From: an uncultured Actinomycetes bacterium
GTDB taxonomy: Bacteria > Actinomycetota > Actinomycetes > S36-B12
Length of the DNA stretch: 10,602 nucleotides
Reading direction: 5' to 3'
NCBI GenBank assembly: GCA_905181745.1
Contig: CAJIYV010000128.1
Coordinates: 1 to 10,602, forward strand
A model generated the notes under the pieces. It had not been told where the DNA came from and made no database searches. It was given only the letters and a program-made list of their open reading frames with translations. The stretch's first letter is position 1. Each line of letters starts with the position of its first letter. The position numbers and the translations under genes are program-made. Positions 1 to 6,418 of this stretch are shown in pieces.

Positions 1-437
1 TCGCCAACGACGTCCAAAAGTATGAAAAGAACGGGCTGATACTTGATGCTGTGGACAGTGGGCAGGTCGAGTTGGGTCTGATTAATCACTACTACTGGTT
101 CCGCAAAGCCGCAGAGGTTGGAGAGGATTCAATGCGGGCACAGATTTCCTTCGCCGATCCTAAGGATCCGTTATCTCTTATCAATGTCTCCGGCGTTGGA
201 CTACTTAAAAAGTCGCAGGAAAACCCAAACGCAATTGCTTTCGTAAAGTGGCTAATGTCAAAAGAGACCCAAGAATGGTTCGCAAATACCACGTACGAGT
301 ACCCATTACTTCCTGCCGCTGAGGCAGCCGAAGGCCTACCTGCCATGGACTCACTCCTTGGACCTGACATTGATCTTGCTCAATTGTCGGATTTGCCAGC
401 AACTCTCAAGCTTCTCCAAGATGTCGGGTTAATTTAA
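1..437 (+). CDS. Fe(III) ABC transporter substrate-binding protein, C-terminal part (FbpA/FutA-like)
   Basis: This is the 3' end of a gene that enters from the left edge; the reading frame is open from base 3 and stops with TAA at 435-437, leaving about 144 residues. The product would be the extracytoplasmic binding protein that delivers ferric iron to the permease encoded next. Two features point to the FbpA-type ferric family: an adjacent tyrosine pair in INHYYWFR (codons at 90-95), matching the paired Tyr ligands that bind Fe(III) in FbpA, and the late EYPLLP motif typical of this family. The rest fits the C-terminal half of a class II periplasmic-binding fold. The signal peptide and N-terminal lobe lie outside the window. 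The permease starts 6 nt after the stop, so the genes are probably co-transcribed. Iron as the substrate is an inference from motifs and neighbours. Confidence 0.88.
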   Translation, partial: ANDVQKYEKNGLILDAVDSGQVELGLINHYYWFRKAAEVGEDSMRAQISFADPKDPLSLINVSGVGLLKKSQENPNAIAFVKWLMSKETQEWFANTTYEYPLLPAAEAAEGLPAMDSLLGPDIDLAQLSDLPATLKLLQDVGLI

Positions 438-443
438 ATTCCG

Positions 444-2012
444 ATGCCGTCAGCTCCCACGCCCAAAGCGCCGCGGCTCCTTTTTTGGGGGGCCGCGGCC
501 GCCGCAGCTATTGCCGCAATACCACTGGTATATCTAGCAATTCGAATCACAGGGTCTGGGATCGACAGTATCTTGGAAGTGCTCTCGCGAGGTCGCACGT
601 GGGAAACGGCCGGTACAAGTCTTGGATTAGCCCTCACGGTAATTATTGCAAGCCTAGCGATTAGTTACCCCACTGCTTTGATACTGACCCGAGTTCAAGT
701 TCCATTCCCGCGGTCCTTCTTCACTCTGGCAGTTCTTCCGCTGGCAATACCTTCCTATGTGGCGGCTTATGCCTGGCTTGCGCAATTCCCGGCAATGTCT
801 GGGTTCTGGGCAGCAGCCCTAATTCTCACCTTGGTGAGTTTTCCCTACACATTTCTTCCCATCATTGTGTCCTTGCGAACCTCAGACCATTCATTAGAGC
901 AAGTTGCGCGATCGCTCGGTAGAACTCCAATAACGGCTTTTCTCGCGACGTCTTTTCGACAAAGCACGCCCGCGGCCGCTGCTGGTTCACTGCTTATCGG
1001 TCTATACGTTCTGTCAGATTTTGGCGTCGTGGCTCTCTTCCGCGTCGATACGTTTACTAGGGTCATCTACTCCACATATCGGGCAAGTTTTGATAAAACC
1101 TCTGCAGCTGTCTTAGCTGGGATATTGGTACTGCTGGCAATAATTCTGATCTCTCTCGAGCGAAAAGCCCGTGGCCGCACCCTGCGTTATCGCCCTGACC
1201 GGGGGGTAGCGAACTCGCTGTCCAGACTCACTTCAACACGAGGTATCCGGAGCGCAAGTGTCACCTGGCTAACTGGACTAGCAACGACCTCACTCCTAAT
1301 TCCGACCGCTTCCCTCTTTATTCTCATGTCCGAGGGAACTCGAGCGCTGGATTGGGGTGAATTAACGACTGCAGTGGTCAACACCGTTGTCGTTTCCTTT
1401 GTTGGGGCGGTCATCGCCGTGGGACTCGCTTTACCTATTGCCGCACTCACCTCGCGCTTTCGAAATAGAAAGTCTGCCGCAATTGAATCTTTGTCTTACT
1501 CCGGCCTCGCGCTGCCCGGTGTTGTCATCGGACTCTCGCTTGTGTTTCTCTCCATCAACGTGTTCCCCGCAATTTATCAAAGTTTCTTTTTGCTGGCGTT
1601 CGCATATGCCGTCCTATTTTTGCCTAAGTCGCTCGGTGCATCTCGATCGGCTTTCGAATCAACCCCACCAGTGCTCGAGCAAGTTGCCCGTTCATTGGGG
1701 GAAAAACCGATGAGTGCATGGATGTTCACCACCGGTAGGCTTTCGTTGACAGGCGTAGCGGCTGGCGGCCTGCTCGTTATGCTCACATCCATGAAGGAAC
1801 TTCCCGCAACTCTTATGCTTCGTCCAACCGGGTTTGAGACTCTTGCTACGGAATTGTGGAACAGAACCGAGCTCGCAGCATATGGAGCCGCTGTTCCTTA
1901 TGCCTTAGCGTTGATCGCTGTGGCAGCTATCCCGGCCTTTTTACTGTCAAAAGCAATTTTGGTGACAAAATCCGAAGAGAAAAGGCCCACCGAAATTTCG
2001 ATCTCAGCATGA
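444..2012 (+). CDS. fbpB: Fe(III) ABC transporter permease, fused two-domain (FbpB-like)
   Basis: This 522-residue inner-membrane protein forms the channel of a ferric-iron importer. It contains two BPD_transp_1 permease halves in one chain (roughly residues 50-240 and 300-505), about twelve hydrophobic segments, and two ATPase-contact (EAA-like) loops that begin with the same words, EQVARSLG, at residues 152-159 and 412-419. The motif KELPATLMLRPTGFETLAT near residues 451-469 is characteristic of the FbpB/SfuB/ThiP branch. Length is normal for the family. The ATG at 444 was chosen because it lies 6 nt after the preceding stop and begins a basic N-terminus followed by the first membrane segment; there is no strong Shine-Dalgarno, so translational coupling is likely. 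Thiamine permeases (ThiP) share the fold, but the YY-containing binding protein upstream favours iron. Confidence 0.9.
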   Translation: MPSAPTPKAPRLLFWGAAAAAAIAAIPLVYLAIRITGSGIDSILEVLSRGRTWETAGTSLGLALTVIIASLAISYPTALILTRVQVPFPRSFFTLAVLPLAIPSYVAAYAWLAQFPAMSGFWAAALILTLVSFPYTFLPIIVSLRTSDHSLEQVARSLGRTPITAFLATSFRQSTPAAAAGSLLIGLYVLSDFGVVALFRVDTFTRVIYSTYRASFDKTSAAVLAGILVLLAIILISLERKARGRTLRYRPDRGVANSLSRLTSTRGIRSASVTWLTGLATTSLLIPTASLFILMSEGTRALDWGELTTAVVNTVVVSFVGAVIAVGLALPIAALTSRFRNRKSAAIESLSYSGLALPGVVIGLSLVFLSINVFPAIYQSFFLLAFAYAVLFLPKSLGASRSAFESTPPVLEQVARSLGEKPMSAWMFTTGRLSLTGVAAGGLLVMLTSMKELPATLMLRPTGFETLATELWNRTELAAYGAAVPYALALIAVAAIPAFLLSKAILVTKSEEKRPTEISISA

Positions 2013-3058
2013 AAGCCATAGAAATCTCCGGCGTTTCTGCAGGATACGGCGGAGAACCAGTCATAAAGGAAATCGATCTCGCGGTTGACTCCCAACAACT
2101 TCTGGCAATTCTTGGTCGCAGTGGATCCGGAAAGTCGACCCTAGTTAAGACTATAACCGGATTTATTCGGCCCTTGTGTGGGAAAATTTTTCTTGATGGG
2201 GTTCAGGTCGCTGGGCCAGAGGTCTTTGTGCCGCCCGAATTACGCAATATTGGTCTCGTTCCGCAGGAGGGGGCCCTATTCCCGCACCTCAGCGTTGCCC
2301 AAAATGTGGAATTTGGAATACGGAAGGAAGCCCGCAAAGATCTCCGGGTCCAGGAACTCCTCGACCTTGTGGACCTCCGTGAATTGGCACGTGCACGGCC
2401 CCAGGAACTGAGTGGAGGGCAGCAACAGCGAGTGTCCTTGGCACGTGCGCTTGCTCGACGCCCTAGTGTGATTTTGCTTGATGAGCCCTTTAACGCCCTC
2501 GACGCCACGCTCCGCGATCATGTTCGTGCTGACATCGCTGAAATTTTATCTCACACATCGACAGCCGCGATCCTCGTCACCCATGATCAAGATGAGGCAC
2601 TTTCTACAGCACACGCAATTGCTTTGATGGATCTCGGTCGAATATTGGCATTTGGCTCACCTCAAAGTCTTTACCAATCACCAAATTCAATACCCGCCGC
2701 AAAGCTGCTTGGTCCGATCAACGAAATACCGGGCACGGTCGCCTCCGAACACATTGCGGACACTGAGTTTGGAGAAATGACCTTTGACACACACCAGTTA
2801 ACTGAAGTTGGCACTCGAGGCACGGTACTCACAAGACCTGAGTCGATTGATTTCGGTAACCAAGGGGCCTCAGCTCTGGTTGAATCCATCCGTTTTCATG
2901 GTCATCAGGCATTGGTCACGGTCATCACCCAGTCAGGCTTGCGGCTGAAAGTGCGAGATGAACAGTCAGTTGTGTCACATATTGGAGACACCGTGCAGTT
3001 AGTTTTTAATGGTGCGAATACCTTTATCCCTGCAAGTGAGACAAGCGGAAGACCCTGA
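2009..3058 (+). CDS. fbpC: Fe(III) ABC transporter ATP-binding protein (FbpC-like)
   Basis: This 349-residue cytoplasmic ATPase powers the importer. Visible motifs are Walker A GRSGSGKST (36-44), Q-loop PQEG (Q86), signature LSGGQ (134-138), Walker B VILLDEP (154-160), and the H-loop VTHD (H192). Residues about 235-349 form the C-terminal extension (TOBE-like) usual in FbpC/PotA-type ATPases, which often has a regulatory role. The ATG at 2009 overlaps the permease TGA as ATGA, the usual coupling in such operons. The frame is open further upstream (from 1856), but that would overlap the permease by about 150 nt and put 51 low-quality residues ahead of a normal ABC N-terminus, so the short form is preferred. 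This is the last gene of the operon; terminator-like hairpins follow. Confidence 0.92.
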   Translation: MKAIEISGVSAGYGGEPVIKEIDLAVDSQQLLAILGRSGSGKSTLVKTITGFIRPLCGKIFLDGVQVAGPEVFVPPELRNIGLVPQEGALFPHLSVAQNVEFGIRKEARKDLRVQELLDLVDLRELARARPQELSGGQQQRVSLARALARRPSVILLDEPFNALDATLRDHVRADIAEILSHTSTAAILVTHDQDEALSTAHAIALMDLGRILAFGSPQSLYQSPNSIPAAKLLGPINEIPGTVASEHIADTEFGEMTFDTHQLTEVGTRGTVLTRPESIDFGNQGASALVESIRFHGHQALVTVITQSGLRLKVRDEQSVVSHIGDTVQLVFNGANTFIPASETSGRP

Positions 3059-3064
3059 CCGCTT

Positions 3065-3090
3065 AACCTTTGGAGTCTCTTCCAAGGTTT
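3065..3090 (+). terminator. Weak hairpin just after fbpC
   Basis: The arms AACCTTTGGA (3065-3074) and TCCAAGGTT (3081-3089) pair over nine base pairs with one bulged T and a six-base loop GTCTCT. Only a short T-run follows, so this is at best a weak or helper terminator for the transporter operon. The much stronger hairpin about 50 nt downstream probably does the main work. Confidence 0.35.
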
Positions 3091-3138
3091 TGAGCTCTAG
3101 ATACATGGCTGCTTGGGAAGTGTGTAGGAGCGGGCACC

Positions 3139-3193
3139 ACTACCCCCCTTCCCCCCGCGATATTCTATGAAGGGGAGGGGGGTGGTACTTTTT
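3139..3193 (+). terminator. Strong C/G-rich intrinsic terminator of the iron transporter operon
   Basis: The left arm (3139-3154) carries C6, TT and C4. It pairs with the right arm (3172-3186, G4-A-G6-TGGT) through about fifteen base pairs with one G-U wobble and one bulged T. The loop is 17 nt and a T5 run (3189-3193) follows after AC. Stem strength and T-run fit a rho-independent terminator on the plus strand. It separates the uptake operon from the next unit, and ends only three bases before the iron box. No T-run is present for the opposite strand. Confidence 0.75.
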
Positions 3194-3196
3194 AGG

Positions 3197-3215
3197 TAAA
3201 GCTAGGCTAACCTTA
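3197..3215 (+). promoter_or_regulatory. DtxR/IdeR-type iron box upstream of the ligase-acyltransferase gene
   Basis: The 19-mer TAAAGCTAGGCTAACCTTA agrees at 17 of 19 positions with the actinobacterial consensus TWAGGTWAGSCTWACCTWA. It sits at the centre (3206) of a longer 25-bp imperfect palindrome, 3194-3218, in which AGGTAA is mirrored by TTACCT and 10 of 12 half-site pairs match. The box ends 4 nt before the ATG at 3220. A TAnnnT-type -10 (TAACCT, 3208-3213) lies inside it, six bases from the ATG, so Fe-loaded DtxR/IdeR would block the promoter. Repression under iron sufficiency is inferred from the known action of this regulator family; the match itself is directly visible. Confidence 0.82.
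3208..3213 (+). promoter_or_regulatory. Candidate -10 element TAACCT for a leaderless transcript
   Basis: TAACCT fits the actinobacterial TAnnnT -10 pattern and is followed by six bases and then the ATG at 3220, the spacing expected if transcription starts at the A of the start codon. No Shine-Dalgarno precedes that ATG, consistent with leaderless translation. No good -35 is visible. The overlapping TAGGCT (3203-3208) is an alternative. Confidence 0.4.
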
Positions 3216-3219
3216 CCTT

Positions 3220-5868
3220 ATGGTCATTGCTGGGGTGCAGCTAAGCACAGGAGTTCGCCAAGGAGAACGAAAATTAACCCTCGATTGCATGAGTCTACGC
3301 ACCGGAACGGCATTCGTTTTTGAAGAAGAGAACATCAGTTACCCCGAGCTATCGCGACGGGTGAAGCAGCGTTCGAAAGAGCTCGGCACACTTCGCCGGG
3401 TTGTTCTGATCGAAACGGCGAGCCACCCGGAGCCACTAATCACCTATCTTGCTTGCGTAACTGGTGGTCACGTGGCCCTGCTCGTAGGTGCCGCAAGTCC
3501 ATTGCATGCAGGCTATTCAGAAATTGAGGCCGAGTACCGCCCGGACTCCACGATGCGAAGAAATGCAACCGGCTCCTGGGATCTGACAAGCAATCGTGAA
3601 GTTCCCCTGGGTGAACTCAATTCCGAACTTTCCGTGCTCTTATCTACCTCAGGCAGCACCGGGTCACCAAAAATGGTGAAGTTGTCATACGACAATCTAG
3701 AGAGTAACGCCCAAGCTATTTCTCAATACCTATCCCTGAATACCCATGATGTAACAGCGACCCTCCTGCCTTGGTCCTACTGCTACGGATTGTCAGTGAT
3801 AAATAGTCATCTTGCCTCGGGAGCAAAAGTAGTGCTCACCGATTTATCCGTTGCCGATTCTTGTTTTTGGGATCTTGCCGTCAACACAAAGATTACAAAT
3901 ATTTCGGGTGTTCCCTACTCCTTCGAAGTAATGGAGGAAAAAAAATTTCAGCCAAGCCAAGTCCCCAGCCTCCGTTTGATCACCCAAGCCGGTGGTCGGA
4001 TGGATCCGAATGCAGTTGTCCGGTTCAGTGAAATGTGCCGGGAAAGCGGATGTGACTTTTACGTGATGTACGGCCAAAGCGAAGCGACCGCGCGCATAGC
4101 GTATTTAGAACCGGCACTCGCACAGACCCATCCAGACTGTATTGGTAAACCTATTCCTGGAGGCAACTTATGGTTGGAGCCTGTTTCTGACGGCCCCGCC
4201 GGGTCGAGCGAGCTGGTCTACAGCGGACCGAACGTGATGATTGGGTATGCCTTTGAGCGAGGCGACCTCGCCCTCGAACGACAGAGTGAGGTTTTACACA
4301 CCGGAGATTTAGCAGAGCTAACTGACAGTGGTCTCTTTCGAATCACCGGAAGAATGAATCGAATTGCGAAACCTTTCGGGATTCGTGTTGATCTGGATCG
4401 ACTCGAGCGGATCCTAAGTAATTCGCGTGACGAGATCGCCTGCGTAGAAACGCCCTACGGTCTGGCAATAATCGCTAGCCCTCGGGATCACGATACTGAT
4501 CACGCTGACAAGGACATTTTAGCGCTGGCACGAAACGTTGAGTCGGCAACAGGGCTTCCACTGTCGGCAATAAGGGCAGCCAGCATTCGCTCTATTCCCA
4601 GGCTCAAAAATGGTAAAGTCGATCACGTAAAAATCCAAGAAATGCACCAGGCCAGCGAGATTTTGGCCGAAAAGTCGCCACAGCCCACACAGAACAAGCC
4701 AGGCGATGCCGGAGAGATCTTGGCCCGCATACTGCGCAAATCTCCCGTTTCTAACGAGGACTCATTTGTCAGTTTGGCTGGGGATTCAATGTCGTACGTC
4801 GCAGTTAGTGCTGCACTGCAGGACCGCTTTGGCGCCCTTCCTCCTGGGTGGCAACGCCTGACTGTGGCAGAACTCAACGAATTGGAGCGAGCTCCTAGCC
4901 GGTCGTTCCTCACGAGAACGAGACTAGATGTGATGGCGTTACTGCGCACAATCGCCATTGTCTTAATCGCTGGCTCCCACATTGGGGCTTTTGATATTCG
5001 TGGTGGAGCCCACCTTCTTCTGGCTCTTGCTGGATTTAGCTTAGCGAAATTTCATCTGACTGAGGCTAACCGTCACCTGCGAACGCGACGAATTGCTACG
5101 AGCGCCGGCCGCATTATTTTTATCAGTTTACTGTGGTTGGTACCACTAGTGATCTTAAACAATTCATACGGACCGAGTGTGATGTTCGGAATCAATTTTT
5201 TTGGCCCTGACGGTGGGGCGCCGGAGTGGCGCTACTGGTTCCTCGAAGCCTTGATTTATGCAATCGCGGTGACTGCAGCACTCTTGTTTCTACCACCGGT
5301 CGATCGTCTTGAACGACGGTGGCCGTTTGCGCTTCCCGTGTTTCTCATGGTGATAGCGACAATCATCTCTTTTCTATTTGCAGCTCCAGAAGGTCCCGGC
5401 ACGATGTACACGCCACTTGTTGCCGGTTGGCTTTTTGCCGCAGGATGGGCATTGCAACGCGCCCCTGACACTGCACGGCGGCTCCTGATCCTTGTCGCCG
5501 TTCTTGGCGTTGGATATTTCTTCTTTAACCGGCCTGATCGAGTTGCGATCGTTGTGGGCGGGCTTGCATTAGCGGCTTTCCTGATGTGGGTACCGGTGCC
5601 GCGGGTTGTCGCTATGGCAGCAACTCGCGTGGCAGGCGCCTCATTAGTTATCTACGTTTCGCACTACCAGATTTACCCATTACTTGGAGATTATAAATGG
5701 GTGGCTTTGGTGGTCTCCCTCGTGGCAGGGGTCGCAATGTGGACATGCTTAGAGATGCTACTTCGACAGATATCACTGCAACGAGACCGGCTCAGTAAAT
5801 TGAGTCCTTCTGGGTCTAATAGATTCCATACGGCGTTTTCAGTGCGCAGAAACGCGTCCCATTCGTGA
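3220..5868 (+). CDS. Adenylation domain - carrier protein - acyltransferase-3 membrane fusion
   Basis: This 882-residue protein combines three modules. An adenylate-forming ligase (about 25-475) has STSGSTGSPKM (142-152), YGQSEAT (284-290), HTGD (360-363), GRMNRIAKPFGIRV (377-390) and the C-terminal catalytic-lysine motif LKNGKVDH (K466). A phosphopantetheine carrier domain (about 495-560) has attachment serine S523 in AGDSMS. A multi-spanning acyltransferase-3 domain (about 569-850, nine or ten hydrophobic segments) contains R576-X10-H587, the R-X10-H motif of AT3 enzymes such as OafB. The likely chemistry is to activate an acid as acyl-AMP, load it on the carrier and transfer it at the membrane to an unknown acceptor. 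The ligase lacks an FDxS-type A4 motif (it reads LPWSYCYGLS, 183-192), which argues against an alpha-amino acid. There is no condensation or thioesterase domain. An alternative start, M24 at 3289, has AAGGAG 23 nt upstream. An iron box lies directly upstream, and the next gene overlaps by 4 nt. Confidence 0.88.
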   Translation: MVIAGVQLSTGVRQGERKLTLDCMSLRTGTAFVFEEENISYPELSRRVKQRSKELGTLRRVVLIETASHPEPLITYLACVTGGHVALLVGAASPLHAGYSEIEAEYRPDSTMRRNATGSWDLTSNREVPLGELNSELSVLLSTSGSTGSPKMVKLSYDNLESNAQAISQYLSLNTHDVTATLLPWSYCYGLSVINSHLASGAKVVLTDLSVADSCFWDLAVNTKITNISGVPYSFEVMEEKKFQPSQVPSLRLITQAGGRMDPNAVVRFSEMCRESGCDFYVMYGQSEATARIAYLEPALAQTHPDCIGKPIPGGNLWLEPVSDGPAGSSELVYSGPNVMIGYAFERGDLALERQSEVLHTGDLAELTDSGLFRITGRMNRIAKPFGIRVDLDRLERILSNSRDEIACVETPYGLAIIASPRDHDTDHADKDILALARNVESATGLPLSAIRAASIRSIPRLKNGKVDHVKIQEMHQASEILAEKSPQPTQNKPGDAGEILARILRKSPVSNEDSFVSLAGDSMSYVAVSAALQDRFGALPPGWQRLTVAELNELERAPSRSFLTRTRLDVMALLRTIAIVLIAGSHIGAFDIRGGAHLLLALAGFSLAKFHLTEANRHLRTRRIATSAGRIIFISLLWLVPLVILNNSYGPSVMFGINFFGPDGGAPEWRYWFLEALIYAIAVTAALLFLPPVDRLERRWPFALPVFLMVIATIISFLFAAPEGPGTMYTPLVAGWLFAAGWALQRAPDTARRLLILVAVLGVGYFFFNRPDRVAIVVGGLALAAFLMWVPVPRVVAMAATRVAGASLVIYVSHYQIYPLLGDYKWVALVVSLVAGVAMWTCLEMLLRQISLQRDRLSKLSPSGSNRFHTAFSVRRNASHS

Positions 5869-6242
5869 CCCTGCCCCTCGTGAGAACCGGCGTGGACCTT
5901 GTCTCAGTGGCCCGTTTGCAGCACCTTCTCGCTGTTGTCGGAGAACCCTTTAGTCGAAAAACTTGGACGACCCAAGAAGTTACTGATTGCGCAGGCCGAA
6001 CCGAAAGCCTCGCCGCCAGGTGGGCTGCAAAGGAAGCGACTCTTAAAGCCCTTGGGGTAGGGGTTGGTGAGATCCCGATGACCGACATCGAAATTTATTC
6101 GCAGCAGAGCGGAGCCCCTGAGCTAGCACTTTCCGGACGCGCCGCAGCGGCCGGGCGTGACGCGGGACTAAATTGCTGGAGCGTTTCGCTTTCGCATGAT
6201 TCGGGCTTGGCGATCGCCTTTGTCATTGGTCTGGGAGCGTAG
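5865..6242 (+). CDS. acpS: Holo-[carrier protein] synthase, AcpS-type 4'-phosphopantetheinyl transferase
   Basis: This 125-residue enzyme transfers phosphopantetheine from CoA to a serine of a carrier protein. It has the AcpS Mg-binding start TGVDLVSVARL (D11), the core AARWAAKEATLKALG (E57), and the C-terminal SVSLSHDSGLAIAFV. Length is normal for AcpS. The GTG start at 5865 overlaps the TGA of the ligase-acyltransferase gene as GTGA, so the two are translationally coupled. A second in-frame GTG at 5880 would remove five residues. The immediate target is presumably S523 of the upstream protein, but AcpS also normally serves the fatty-acid ACP. Whether this is the cell's only AcpS or a dedicated copy cannot be told here. 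The placement would subject it to the same iron control. Confidence 0.9.
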   Translation: MTLPLVRTGVDLVSVARLQHLLAVVGEPFSRKTWTTQEVTDCAGRTESLAARWAAKEATLKALGVGVGEIPMTDIEIYSQQSGAPELALSGRAAAAGRDAGLNCWSVSLSHDSGLAIAFVIGLGA

Positions 6243-6418
6243 TTCTTACGTGCAATTGAAAGTCGCCCAGAAACCCCTCGCCCTTATAACCTCGGTTAAA
6301 TACCAATGCGCGCATCTATAAGTCTAAATTCCCACGTTCGAGTTCATTAATCTGGCGCGGATCAACTTTCCCCGAGGCTAGTCTGAAAGAAACATCGTTA
6401 GTCTGGCATGCTTAAGGC
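6243..6418. other. 176-nt intergenic leader before the PhyH gene
   Basis: No gene or convincing terminator is seen. Notable items are an interrupted palindrome TAACC-TC-GGTTA at 6287-6298, and a heptamer TAGTCTG occurring at 6379-6385 and again at 6399-6405, a 20-bp offset (about two helical turns). Each copy contains a TAnnnT -10-like hexamer (TAGTCT), but neither has a clear -35. The promoter of the PhyH gene should lie here; its exact place is uncertain. Confidence 0.35.

Noticed and set aside
1856..2008. 51-residue N-terminal extension of the FbpC-like ATPase
   Set aside because: It overlaps the permease coding region, has no family resemblance, and the ATGA-coupled start at 2009 gives a normal ABC N-terminus.
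3130..3193. Riboswitch or attenuator controlling the ligase-acyltransferase gene
   Set aside because: The hairpin lies upstream of the likely promoter, so it would not be in that gene's transcript; a terminator for the preceding operon is simpler.
5060..5080. Second iron-box-like sequence (GAGGCTAACC) inside the acyltransferase domain
   Set aside because: Only the right half matches; about 12 of 19 positions fit, and it is inside coding sequence with no promoter role.
3220..5868. Classical NRPS siderophore synthetase
   Set aside because: No condensation, cyclization or thioesterase domain is visible, and the membrane domain is AT3-like.
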